Below are positions 35,685 through 46,877 of a stretch of 64,000 nucleotides of DNA, piece after piece. The notes below the pieces were generated by a model. That model made no database searches. It had not been told where the DNA came from and saw nothing but the letters and a program-made list of their open reading frames with translations. Numbering within the stretch: position 1 is the stretch's first letter; every line of letters starts with the position of its first letter. The position numbers and the translations under genes were made by a program. The DNA lies in contig JAGFNK010000042.1 in the NCBI GenBank assembly GCA_025769875.1, forward strand, positions 1-64,000, read 5' to 3'. The DNA comes from Russula earlei. Its lineage: Eukaryota > Basidiomycota > Agaricomycetes > Russulales > Russulaceae.

Positions 35685-37905
35685 ATGGCCGACCTTTACC
35701 CCAATCAGTCGCCAACGAATTCATATCAACCGACCCAGTCGTCCTATCACCACCACCGTCCCCAAGACTCCCAACCTCAGCAGCAGTACCATCTCTCCTC
35801 CCCTGCCGTCGTGTATCCTCCTCGCCTCCTCGCCTCCTCCCATTCATCCCCGGATGAGACCGCCAATCATCATTCGCCACCAAAAACGGATTCTGCTGCT
35901 CATTCGCCACAGCAACAGCATCACACCCAACAGCAGCCGGGCCAGCAACAGCAACAGCAGCAACAGCAGAACCAAAACAACATGACAAAAGCCGACACCA
36001 AACCCCAAGCCACCTTCCTCACAAAACTGTATGCGTAAGCGTTCACCCCACTTTTCATTTTTCTCCAGAACCGATCGCGCTCAACCCCGTGCCGTTTTGC
36101 CCGAAAGTCTCCTCGAGCGTCCCGAAAACCACCACATGATTCGGTGGGATCCAGCAGGCGAGCATATCATCGTTGAACGACCCGAGCAGCTTGCTCTTCA
36201 CGTTCTCCCAAGCATCTACCGTCAATCGAGATTCGCGAGCTTCTCCCGGCAACTAAACGTCAGCGGATTCTCATCTTCGCTGGCCTTTGCTCTTCGTCCT
36301 CATCTCTGCCTTGTTTAGATTTATGGCTTCATGCGCAAAGTCAATCTTCGTAACGTCGACCCCGCCATAGATGACCCCGATGCATCCACTTGGTGTAAGG
36401 TCCTCTTTCGCCTCGGGTCACTTCCATTGCTCATCGAGGGATCCTTTTCGTAAACTTCAGCTCACCCGACACTCAATCGCCACTCTCCACCCGAAGTGGT
36501 CGCTAATTTCAAGCGCAGGGTCCCCCCGCGCCTTCCTAAGCCAAGGAAGCGCCCAGACGCCGAGCAAAATCCCGCCATCCCCCCTCCGCGCACTGCTTCC
36601 GGTCTTGGTACTGTCCCCCTTACGATACCCTCCTCTCTAGCCTTGACGTCCTCGCCAAAAGGCGGCCGCGCTCGCGGTTTCTCTGCTCCTGGTTCGTATC
36701 AACCAATGGCACAACCTGGCACAACCGCACAATGGGGCAATACCTACAACCGTGCTCTCCCTCCCCTCACCGTTCCTTCCGATCCTCCTCCCCTGTCGCA
36801 CGGTGGCATGTACTCTTCTCACGCATTGCATCCCGTTTCTCCTGCAGATGATCATGGTAGCTTCAACTCGATCCACTATCCGCCCAATCGCGAGGTGATG
36901 GTCTCCTCTTCGGCTTATCCATATCCCGAACAAAACAACTGGTCGTTCTCGCCCATCAGCAGCGGCAGCAGCTCTGGTCATTCTGGCAGCTTGACCTCTC
37001 TCCTGAACCCTCCTTCTAATGGCTCTGGTTACCCTCCCACTCGTCCCACTATCAATACTTCTTACCCATCCTCGCTCTCTTCTGTGTCTATGCAGCATAG
37101 CGCATCCTCTCTCTCTCCTGACAGTCGACCGGCTACGGGTTACTCTGTTTCCTCGATGTCTTCCCTTCCTTACGATGACAACCATCATTACGCCAACGAT
37201 TATTCTCGGCCTAGTTCTGGTCACCAACGTCCAATCACGCCCACTTCGTCTCGTCCACCTTCTTCCAAGTCCAGTTATGCTCAGTCGACGCTGAGCGTGC
37301 GCCGCCAACGGCGACACAGTCAAGCGGTCAATCCATATCCGACGCCTTATGAGCAACATATGGACAACCGGCCGTCATCCTCGCCGCAACCGGGTCACGG
37401 AGAGGACAATGGACTGCATCGCTCTCGCAGCATGATTCAGCTGCCCACGGTCGACACCTACGGCCACTACGGGTCGAATCAACATCAACCTGACTTTGCG
37501 TACTCGGCTGGGCCGTTGGGCAACGTGGGGACTGGCGGTGCTGCTCCGTCGTTGGATCAGACGATGGATGATTGGAATAGTCGGTCAGTGCGACCTTCGA
37601 CGTCTGCAAGTTCACTGTCGGCAGCCTCTCAAACGTCGTCCTCACAGGCGCACACCCCGCCGGTGACGGACAATTTCGAAGGGACGGGCATTCACCGCTG
37701 TGAGTAGCTTCCTTCCGAGTTCAGCTCATGTTTCCCTTTACAGATGTTTCTTGTTACGTGCCAACCGCTCTTTCTGACGCATTCAATATACTGACACAAG
37801 TCACCAGTCTCACCCGATCTTGGTTATGTCCCGATGAATGAGCACATCACGCAATACGACGGCAAAGCCGAAAACGTTTACGGCGCGGAAACGGGGTCTG
37901 TATGA
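35685..37905 (+). CDS. HSF-type DNA-binding transcription factor
   Basis: Five exons (35685-36034, 36108-36258, 36319-36394, 36461-37699, 37808-37905) give 637 residues. A His/Gln-rich N-terminus (QQQHHTQQQ and a Q-run) leads into the HSF domain: ATFLTKLYALLERPENHHMIRWD, IIVERPEQLALHVLPSIYRQSRFASFSRQLNIYGFMRKV and HPTLNRHSPPEVVANFKRR. The rest is Ser/Pro/Tyr-rich without a clear coiled-coil trimerisation domain, so it resembles Mga1/Sfl1/Skn7-like factors more than canonical Hsf1. An upstream acceptor (CTCCAG, 36068) also keeps frame and would add 13 residues; the downstream one (36107) matches the family. Likely nuclear. Confidence 0.9.
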
Positions 37906-39867
37906 TGTGCCACGCACTGATACCTTCTTCCCCTCGTTTTTCTCTTGTCACAATCCTTTTGTGTCCAAGACTTATTATATTAAATCTCGCCGTGTCATGC
38001 TTTGATATGATTTCTTGCACGTTGTTCTTTTTGTCTCCATCACGTTTTGTTTGCTGTAGCCCTCCCGATTGCCTCGCGGTCCTTGGCATTCCGCGTTCGA
38101 TACCTCGAAGATGCCGTATACCAACTCAGAAATGCTCTCTCGCTATCCCCCTCTTTCTTTCACGCGCAGTTTTTTTTTTTTTCTTTTTTCCACGGACTCG
38201 ATTTATGTGCTTTGGGCAATACAATTTCAGAACGTTCATCGCCGATCGGAAGAGCCATTCTGGCGGAAAGTTCCGTCTCGCATGACTGGTAACAGCAGCA
38301 ACTTTACGGACGCTAATCGGCGAGTCTGTCAAGCCGCGCTCAGACTCTCTGGCCGCGGTGCCGATCGCGCGACGATGATCGAAGCGGTATCTGGGGTCTT
38401 AATCGCGGAATTCCCCGTAGAAACGACCGCATGGCGCATTATACGGAGGCCTTCAAAAAAAAAAAAACAGGCCATCAGCATCAGATAAGCGTCTGATTGG
38501 TTCCGCGCAGTTTCCTGCGTTATAAAGGCGCCGGTCCCCCGCGGCAGAAAGTTCAAACAGAACGTCTGATCGGTCCTCGCACGCCCGAAAGCGGTCACCC
38601 CGCGCGCGCGGCTCACCGCACCCTACATCCATCCATCCAGACCCCAACCCTGGCTGGGCGTGCGTGTGTGTGCACGACAGGTTGTAGCAACTGTCCCCGA
38701 CCGCGACGGCTGTCCCGACGAGCCGGACTCTCCAATTGGGTGGGAGTTTTTTTTTTTTCCCTCGGCGCCTTGCGCGCGCGCGACAAAGTTCCTTTTTGTA
38801 CTCCACACTCTAGATGGATGCTGGACGCGCGCAACGCAACGGCCAACGTTCTCGAGGCCAGCCATGCATATGTCAGATCTGTTGTCGGTCGTCGGTCGTT
38901 TTTTTGGGCAGTTTTTGGCAAAAGTTTTTATTTATTTTTTATTTCTTCTTTGTTTGTCTCCTGGGACTGGGACTGGGACTGGGACTGGGACTGCCTAGGG
39001 GAGGGGGGGGGGGGACCGGCGTGGAATTGGGTATCTTAGGCTCCATCACGCACCTGAACCTTGCCTTTCTCCTCCCTCTCTCATCCACCCCTTCTCCCTT
39101 GCTCTTTTTCACTTCACGACATCCTCACCCCATCGACACACCCACCACCCCCCTCTCGCTCATTCGCCACCCCCCCCCCCCCGCTAACCCCTGCGCCGTC
39201 CACCCGTCCGCCGTTCATGGCATCATGTCGCGTCGTGTCATTGTCGGTCATTAGGGCTCCCCAACCAAGAGCAAGTGCCTTCCACTCCCGCAAACGCCGT
39301 GCACGCCACGTCCCCAACCCCCCACCCCCCCGCCCCCTCCCGTCCGTCCGAAACAACCACCTCGGAGAGAGAGAGGGGGGGGTAGGGGCCGTCTACCTGA
39401 CCGATTTTAGATAGATGCGCAGGCGGTTGGCGGCACGCAACGTACGTAGGTAGATGGTGGCTGGCGAGAAATGATAAATGAATAATTAAATAAATACGGG
39501 CGGACCCTTTTTTTTCTCCCACGCACACACACGCGCACACACGCATACACACACCATAACTCGACCCATCCGCCACACGATCTCAATCAACGGACGTTGA
39601 TTTTGACCCACCCCTGTCCGTCCGCGTGGCGGCGCAACATCGCCGCTTTTGTGGAAAAGAGTCTCTTTTTACCCTTGCCTTGGTAAAAAAAAACTTTTCC
39701 CCCCCCCCCCCCGGGATGGGGATGGGTGATGTGTGTGCCCATGCGCTGCGCGGATACGTATGCGGTAGCTGGTACCTGCCCACCCACATGGCCCCGTTTT
39801 CGTCAGCTCAACCGTAAGAGCTGAGAGAGAGAGAGAGGGAAGGGTGCACGCGTGTGTGCGGGAAGTG

Positions 39868-39899
<32 letters not shown>

Positions 39900-40662
39900 G
39901 AAAGAGGAAGATAGACACAGCGTGATTTGATACGCGGCTTCGGCGACAAAAACAAAAACAAAAAAGTAAATAGACGGCCGTTGCTAGGAAATGGCGGCCG
40001 CGGGAGTTGGAAGGCAAGATCAGACGTCGTGGGTTGTAGAAGAGTGTGCGGGCGGCTGGTTGGACGTTGGGAACCCGACCAGGTTCGTTTATTTTTCTCC
40101 TTTTATTTTTTTAATTTTGAGCCGTGGGCCGCTCAAACGCAGCAGACAGGTCCAAGGAACGACCAAGGGGGGTGGGGAGAAGAGAAAGCACGCAAACGGA
40201 TGGCCCGGGTGATGGCGACCATACGGGTACGGGTTCCCATGTGGTCATTGCATCCCCCCCGAAACTGAAGGCTACTACAGTGTGGTTGTGGGACCATGTG
40301 AGGGATGTGTGAATTACAGTACGTTTTTGCCTCCTCCCCTCCCTGCAATACAATTCTGCACCGTACGCAACTCAACCCACTCTAAATTTCTGGTGGCGTT
40401 TGTTCGTTCGTCAAACCTCCGTTCAACGGAAATCCGCGGTGTCGTGCTTCCCAGCCGAACTATTACGGTTAGTTGAATACAACGTCTCCTCACATGTGCG
40501 CAGGTGGTAAGTACAAAGGTCCCAGAAATAACTTTAAACAAGGGGGGGGGGGGGACAGCAGTTTTATAGAGTCCGCGCCAGCCCGTCGAGCTAGCTTCAT
40601 ATCGAAGGAAATCAGAAATAGGAAATAAAAAAGCCAGGCAAGCGCTTGCCCGCCAAACTTGC
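37906..40662. other. Low-complexity convergent intergenic region
   Basis: 2.75 kb between the 3' ends of the HSF and TVP38 genes with no recognisable protein. Contents: repeated T-tracts (38170, 38749, 38900-38940), a GGGACT hexamer array (38963-38992), G and C homopolymers (39001-39013, 39169-39183, 39700-39714), CA/AC microsatellite (39520-39555), GA repeats (39820-39840) and an A-run of about 30 (about 39869-39898). Such tracts are commonly non-coding; a lncRNA is possible but unproven. Confidence 0.5.
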
Positions 40663-42356
40663 TCAATGCAGCGCGCTGCCTTCCTCTCGCGGGTGCCGCC
40701 GGACATCCCGCGTCGCACCATTCCTGCCGCCATCCCCGCCAATCCGGGAGACTCCGGGCGGCGGTGATGGCCGCGCGTGAGGAATCGCCGCGGCGACGGC
40801 GGAGGAAGGGGTGATGGGCACGTAGAATGGCGTCTCCGACATCGGTTCTCCCGTTCTCGCGTTGACGTATGGATCCCGTTCGTCTTCAGAGTGACGTCCG
40901 ATACCACTTGGCGACAAGAACGATACCGCTTCCTCATCTGTGTGACTCGGCACGTCCTCGTCGTCGTCAAGCTCGTCGTTGACGGCTTTGCGCGCGACGA
41001 CAGCGATGTAGACGAAGACGCCGAGGGCCAGGATCATGGCAGCGATCTTGAAGTAGAACCCGATTGGATTCTCTTCCTCCGTATCCGTACCTCCGTCCGA
41101 CGGAGATGGACCGTCCTCTGCATCGGGGGCCGTGTCATGAGACGTCTTGGGCTGCACATGATAACGTGCAAAGGAGTGAATGGAAGAACCCAAGGCGGTG
41201 TGGATTATGACCTTGAACAGTGACAGAGCCGTGCATACGAGGTATGTACGCAACGTAAGGGTCGGAGATGCACCGAGGAGACAGTTCATGACGTTGTAAG
41301 GATATGGTGCTAAACGGATCAGGAAAAGTAATTGCGGACGCTTCTCGATGGCGCGAACCACCCGTTTGACAGAAGTCGCGTTTGATAGCCAACGTGTGAT
41401 CAACCTGCGAAAAAGGTAGCGTGACAGCACGAACACAACAAATGCGCCGGTGAGAGCGGCCCAATATGAAAGGACGGCACCAGCCCAGGCGCCATATGTG
41501 TAGCCGGATAAGACAATGAGCGTGGAATAAAGTGGGAGAGGAGCTGGAGATATGGCGTTCGGCGTCATTCATTTCGGATGATGAGCCGAGGGTGACTTAC
41601 GGAATGTAGTCAGGAAGATGAGGAAAAAGAGAACGCCATGCCCAAAAGTCTTGTCAGCCTTGAGCCAGCTAGACAGGTCGTCCAAGCCTGCGAATGGAGA
41701 CAGATCAACGTAAGCGACGAGTGACAAGTCCCAATCGACCGAGAATTAATGGACGGAGATAGCATATAAGGCGGGTTTACAGGATCGCGGAGCGTACCTT
41801 GAAAGACCTGCGTTTTCCAGAACGCAATCGCTATCAAAAAGCCGAGGGACGTGGAAATATACGCGAGCACAGGTAACCATGGCTTGACGATGGACCAAAG
41901 CCTGATCTTGCGTGGGGGATGGAGGTATCCGGAGTGTAGCGAGGGTAACGGTAGCGCAAAGTGAGGAGTAGGGGTGTTCGGGATCGGAGATAAGGGATAG
42001 TCTTGAGAAGCGCTGCTCTGGTGGGATGTCAAGTGTCTAAGGGATGCCGCCGACGAAGGACGCGATTGGTGAGGGGAGGACAGAGGCTCGGGAGGAACAG
42101 CCCGGTATGTGCTGGCAACTGCTGTAACGGGTGACGTCCGGGCGACGACACCGTCAGATCTAGACTTTTCGTCGACCGAGCTCTCTTCGAATTTGGGAAA
42201 GCGGGAACGTGAAGGAGATCGGTGGTGGGGGGAACGGCTTGGTGACTGTGCGCCGATAGGTGTGCTCCGGGGAAGAAGTTGCAGGGAAAGGGAGCCTTCC
42301 TGGTGGTGGTGGTGGCGGTACGATCGAGGCGGTAAGCCTGAACTCTTGGGTGTCAT
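40663..42356 (-). CDS. TVP38: Golgi membrane protein TVP38/TMEM64 (VTT domain)
   Basis: Three exons (42356-41798, 41687-41601, 41543-40663) give 508 residues. A ~170-residue Ser/Pro/His-rich cytosolic N-terminus is followed by the VTT/SNARE-associated domain: WLPVLAYISTSLGFLIAIAF, FGHGVLFFLIFLTTFPPLPLYSTLIVLSGYTYG, AWAGAVLSYWAALTGAFVVFVLSRYLFRR, RPQLLFLIRLAPYPYNVMNCLLGAS and SLFKVIIHTALGSSIHSF. A last TM (KIAAMILALGVFVYIAVVARKAV) precedes an acidic tail. TVP38/DedA proteins act in Golgi/ER membrane organisation and lipid scrambling-related roles. The N-terminal extension is longer than in yeast Tvp38. Confidence 0.92.
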
Positions 42357-42921
42357 GGGGAGCGACAGAAGGAAGAAATGGATGGGGCCTTCCGCAGTTT
42401 GGCTGCCTATATCGATAGGTATGGATAAAGTAAAGAACGGACGGTGGCAAGGCGATGTACGAGGGCGAGACGCCGCGCAGCAAACACAGCTTGATTATTG
42501 ATGGAGCGGAAATCCGAGAGGGTCGAGGAGGCGTGGCGAGGCTCAGACGTGATTTGTCAAGGCCGTGGATCGAGCTTGCGATTACGGACGGGGAGGGAGG
42601 AGCATAAGTGAGAGTGTGTTGTCTGGTCCTGCTAGCTTGCTTGCTGCCACGCTGTGCTGGCTGCTGGACGATCCCTGTACCTGACCGTGATGGTCACCAG
42701 GCGCACCGGGCCTCGGTCACGGTCACCAGACCACATACCACCATCCGACCTTTTCTTATCTCTTGCATCCTTGCAGCTCTCCCGTCAACCCCGACTCGGA
42801 CTCGATTGCCAACTCGAAACGAGAGAAACCATCACGCGCCCGCACTCGACTTTAAACCCCTCTCGGGAAAATCCACGCGAAAACGTCGTCGTCCCTCCCG
42901 ATTCGTTCCTCCTTTCCACGC
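42357..42921. promoter_or_regulatory. Divergent upstream region, TVP38 / small membrane protein
   Basis: 565 bp between start codons. It is CT-rich toward the plus-strand gene and contains near-palindromic TGATGGTCACC/GGTCACGGTCACC repeats (about 42685-42725). No other ORF is supported. Confidence 0.35.
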
Positions 42922-43431
42922 ATGCTGTCCTCGGCGTCCTCGCACTGGCGAGCGATTGCCACGCGGTCGTTCGCACGGCCATACCGACGACCGTCGAACC
43001 GCCGTTGGCTGCGCGTGGAAAACGAGCACGCTGCAAGGCGACCGAGCTCCAGCCGCCATGCCCAGTTTTATTCCGATCTCGTTCCGGCCATGATTCCGGT
43101 CGCTCTCCTTGGCTCCGCAGTTTATGTGGTGAGTTGTCCACCTGCACCTTTGTGCAACCTTCTTTTTTTTTTTTTTTTTTTTGTGGTTTGAATCCAGACA
43201 AGCCGGAATTTTACAAATGGACTTGGGATTTCCTAGGGCCTACATCTTCTGCAGACATATCTATCACATGAAAAGTACCTTGACGAGGCGCGTGCGCGCA
43301 TCGAGGAACTTGAACGAGAGATTGACGCTCTGCTACCCGAGAGGGGAAAAAAAACCGAACCCGGTGCCATCGCTACCAAGGACCCTGAACATGCAGCCGG
43401 AAGCTGGCTTAGGTGGCTTAAGCGTGGATGA
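42922..43431 (+). CDS. Small probable mitochondrial inner-membrane protein
   Basis: Two exons (42922-43128, 43255-43431) encode 127 residues. The N-terminus (MLSSASSHWRAIATRSFARPYRR) is rich in Ser/Arg with no acids, typical of a mitochondrial presequence. One hydrophobic segment follows (LVPAMIPVALLGSAVYV), then an amphipathic coiled coil (SHEKYLDEARARIEELEREIDALL). I recognise the layout but not a named family. The intron carries a T22 tract and a GTGAGT donor; an internal AG (43199) would give an alternative acceptor. Confidence 0.65.
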
Positions 43432-44706
43432 GTAGGAACTGGGTCAAGTCCAAGTGTACATGTCACGCTTGGCATGTAATGGGTCAAAATCTATAGTCAC
43501 ACCTACAAATATAGTTGGTGATTCACTGATAGCACCGGGTTAAATTGAACACTAATAGCAGTCTGTGGCTGGGCGGATTGTGAACGGAATAGACGAGGAG
43601 AGAGGACACGTCACAGGGGGGGTTGACAGATGCGCAACGAAGCACGGCAATTTATCGGAGATTACATCGTATTTGGGATGACGAAAATAGTCACGAGGGG
43701 AGAGGGGGACGGGGTGTGCGATAGAAAGAAGGAAAGAAACTACTGCTTTCACGGAGGAGAGGAGCCACAGGGAGTCATTTGCGTGCGCCTGGGTGGGGAT
43801 CGAGAGCCAATTGGTAGAGGGCATCGCTGACGTGTGCGGTTGCGGTCTCGGCGCCGAGGAAGGCTTTCCCCCTCAGTGGGGATGGCACCATTGGCCACAT
43901 GCACAAAATATCATGTGCCTACTTATTGCCAAGAAGCAGCAGCAGAGGAGGTTGCATGTGAGTGCAGATCCAGGAGGACATAAGGGTGTTCACATGTGCA
44001 TCACATCCTCTCATTCATGGGTTGATGCTAAGTTACTACTCACAGAGCCCTTGTCTCCCTACAAGCAGAAACCTTGTTGTACTGTCCAGAGTGCTTGGAC
44101 TCCACGACAGGCACTGTCCCTGAGCTCATGATACAGCTCAACCATTTGGCATCACACTAGACTCTTTCTTCAAGACCACCACCATGTAGATGAGGCTCTT
44201 CAGTTACAATAGCTACAAGTTGTTTGATCCTATCTAGCAAACCCATAGTCCATTGTCAAATGCCTTTTTTTGCTGCATCCCCTTATGAGAAAATGCCCAA
44301 TCAATCAGAGAAAATAAAGTTCAAATTGGAACTCAAATTTGACAATCTGTGACTGACCAACTACTGGGTCAACTACTGTAAGGCATCAGACTTGTTCGTT
44401 TATCAATGGTGGTGGCTAGTCCCGTTACGGGTCTATTATACGGCTGTAGCCGAGGGAACACGAGTTATGGTGGTCGTCCTACGTATTGGAGCATGCGATA
44501 TCTAGCACAGGCACCAAGTCATGGTCACCGGGCCCAAACTCAAATGGTATCAGGTTTCGCCATGTCAAAGGAAGCGGATCTACATAATCAAGCAAGGCAA
44601 AGGCACGAGGGAAGCGGTTTCAAGAAATCAGAAGCTTAATACCTTCGACTTGGTCAGTGAGTTCCTATGACGATCGTACAGCTTAGACGAGCTAAAAGGG
44701 GCCCTG
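43432..44706. other. Intergenic with CpG-poor block, possible TE relic
   Basis: About 43890-44390 is almost free of CG dinucleotides, AT-leaning and full of TG/CA, like the TE nest at the window start and unlike its surroundings. No intact ORF, terminal repeat or target duplication was identified. Confidence 0.4.
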
Positions 44707-46030
44707 TCAGAAAACGTGCGGCAGAAGTCCAGTGCGTAATGAGTACCTGAGAAGCGCCGAGGCCAGGCCAGAGAGCGCCTGGATGGCTTCTCTTCCTCGC
44801 TGCCACCTGAACACATCGTAGGCTAAATTGGGACCTGGTCTAAGCCCAGTGAAGATTCACGCAGATGTCACGTTACTCACATACGAATATCAGGTCCATG
44901 AGCAACTTGGTGCGCTGAACTTGAAGCCAATATGCCTGCTTTTGTAAAAGCTTCAACTCTCTATCGTCGATCTTGGTATTCCGAGGAGTCGATTTCGCCG
45001 TGGCACCCGTCATGGACTCTGCGTAAAGACGCGACTCGACTGTTTGCCAGTTTTCCTGTCAGTTTTACTGGGACGCAAACCTGAGAAGCTCACCGGTACG
45101 CTCCGACGTATGGATCATCCCAAGTTCCACGCTGTTCTCTACCAAATCGACTAGCGTGCTCGCGAACCAGCACCAGTCGGCGAAGCGCCCTGCACGCTCG
45201 CCTGTTCTCCTTCCCAATAACCCTAGTCTCGAACACGTGGCCACGTCATCTGCAACAGCTTGCACGAGCTCGAGTAGCACAGGGGGCGGTGCATGCAAAA
45301 ACGTGTGAAGAAGAGGTTTCCGGGACGACGGTGCAGCCCTTGCACCGCCTGCCTTATACACTGGGGATGCGTGATGTTCGGCAAGGATGGACGTCAAAGG
45401 CGTCAACCAATTGAACATGATAAGGCACTTTCTGTCTGAACGTAAACCCTAGGCTGGGCCATGAACACAGGCACGCACCGTGTCAACGAAAGTCCAGAGA
45501 CGGCGGATCCCAGACGCAGTAATAGCCCTGCTTCAAACGCTCTCCTTCTGTCCCCTTGTATTGGCATGCGCCGCGAGACGGCATTGTGGAAAAGTAAGTA
45601 GACCTTCATGGAATACTGAATTATTTTCTGTGTATCATCGATACCAGGGAGGATCAGCAGGAGTGGTCATTGGAGAGGTAAAGTGGAGTACAAAAGTCTT
45701 ATCCCTCCCTGCGCTAGTCTCGAGCATCTCACGCCAAACAGCTTGAGCATGGATCCGAGTCTGGGCCGCACTCTTCTCCTGTATCTCGTCCTCCTCCTCA
45801 TCCAACTCCACCTCGAGCTCATGTGGGTATTCCTCCGTCTCCTCCTTCTCAGCGTCCGCTTGCGGATCGAAGGGAGAGGTTGCGACGGACGTCCGGGGCG
45901 TTCGTGGAGGATGCGCCGATAAAGGGTTCATTTGGAACCCGCTGGTGGACGCCGAATCAAATGACAGTGGGTATAAGGCATCATGTGGTGAGGATGAGTG
46001 GGACTGGCCCGGAAAAGTAATGCCAGACAT
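44707..46030 (-). CDS. PEX11: Peroxisomal membrane-elongation protein PEX11
   Basis: Five exons (46030-45692, 45627-45479, 45431-45094, 45039-44881, 44822-44707) encode 366 residues. An acidic Ser/Pro/Glu-rich N-terminal ~100 residues (PHELEVELDEEEDEIQ) precedes the PEX11 domain: GRDKTFKIIQYSMKVYLLFHN, LRLGSAVSGLSLTRKCLIMFNWLTPL, LELVQAVADDVATCSRLGLLG, ADWCWFASTLVDLVENSVELG, YWLQVQRTKLLMDLIFVSYDVF and the C-terminal ALSGLASALLRY. It remodels and elongates peroxisomal membranes before fission. The N-terminal extension resembles the PEX11C/PEX25-like fungal branch. The start at 46030 is chosen over 46063 because the latter adds only an unsupported short peptide. Confidence 0.88.
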
Positions 46031-46240
46031 GATGCTGAGAGGCTGATGGGAAACGTAGGACAACGCAACAAAAACTGAAACCGGTTACAGCGAATAGTTG
46101 GGACGACGAGCAGCAGACAGCAGACACGAGCACAAATAGAACACAACAAACATAACCCCACGTGTTCGCGCCTGCCCCAGGGGACATCCCAGGAGCCTGA
46201 ACGCTGTCCCATCCGACCCCGGTCACTATCACCCTTCATC
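46031..46240. promoter_or_regulatory. Bidirectional promoter PEX11 / Tctex light chain
   Basis: 210 bp separate the two start codons, so both core promoters must overlap or abut. No TATA box is evident. Confidence 0.5.
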
Positions 46241-46877
46241 ATGGCGAGCTCAGCATTGCCGGGAATCCGATCACCTGCGAGCCCCCGCTCGGGCGCAACG
46301 TCTCCTCGACCAAATAAATTCGACTCGGATCAATTGAAGACCTACATCAAGAAGCTCCTCGCTTCGACGCTGCAGAAGGTGACTTGGACAGAATTCAAGG
46401 AAAAGGAAAGAGGGCGCGCGTTGATGAAAGAGGTCGGTGGTCGGGTAAAGGAAAGAATGTTAGGTGCGCTCGCATCCCACCACGACCCGTTGTCGGAATG
46501 CCCCTGAAGCTGAACCATTCGCAGAGATCGAGCCGAGAGGATTGTGGGTGACCATCATCTCTGATCGATGCCACCCTTCTGATGCATCCATGACCTAAGC
46601 AAATATATCGTTTTGACCCAGGTCGACGAGAACGTTGGACAGGGTGGCCGGTGAGTGGAATCACGTGACTTAAGATCCCAGACGCGAGAGAAAAGGATAT
46701 CATCATCTCAGGGCTGATATGGCATGTCATTGGGAAGATTCGGATGCAGTTGTACAAGAGGTGCTGGTGACCGTGAGTAGTGCGTTGTATCTGATGGCGT
46801 TCCCCTGCCCACTTACGGGCCCTCCGCAGAGTTCCTTAATATGTATATGCATTGCTTTTGCCGTCCGGACTGTATAG
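46241..46877 (+). CDS. Tctex-1-type dynein light chain
   Basis: Five exons (46241-46463, 46525-46543, 46600-46650, 46712-46772, 46830-46877) encode 133 residues. After a Ser/Pro start: DSDQLKTYIKKLLASTLQKVTW, EVGGRVKERMLEIEPRGFKYIVLTQVDENVGQGGRADMACHWEDSDAVVQE and SSLICICIAFAVRTV. The QVDENVGQG, CHWEDSD and ICIAFAVRTV blocks are the Tctex family signature. It is closest in style to the TCTEX1D2/DYNLT2B type. Role: cargo or intermediate-chain binding in cytoplasmic dynein. Exon 2 is 19 nt and exon 3 is 51 nt. Confidence 0.9.

Noticed and set aside
39869..39898. Poly(A) run as the tail of a retroposed (LINE/SINE-like) copy
   Set aside because: No coding or conserved sequence precedes it and no flanking target duplication was seen; it sits among many other homopolymers.
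40663..46877. Possible secondary-metabolite or functional gene cluster
   Set aside because: Neighbours are unrelated housekeeping genes (TVP38, PEX11, dynein chain) with no biosynthetic core enzyme.
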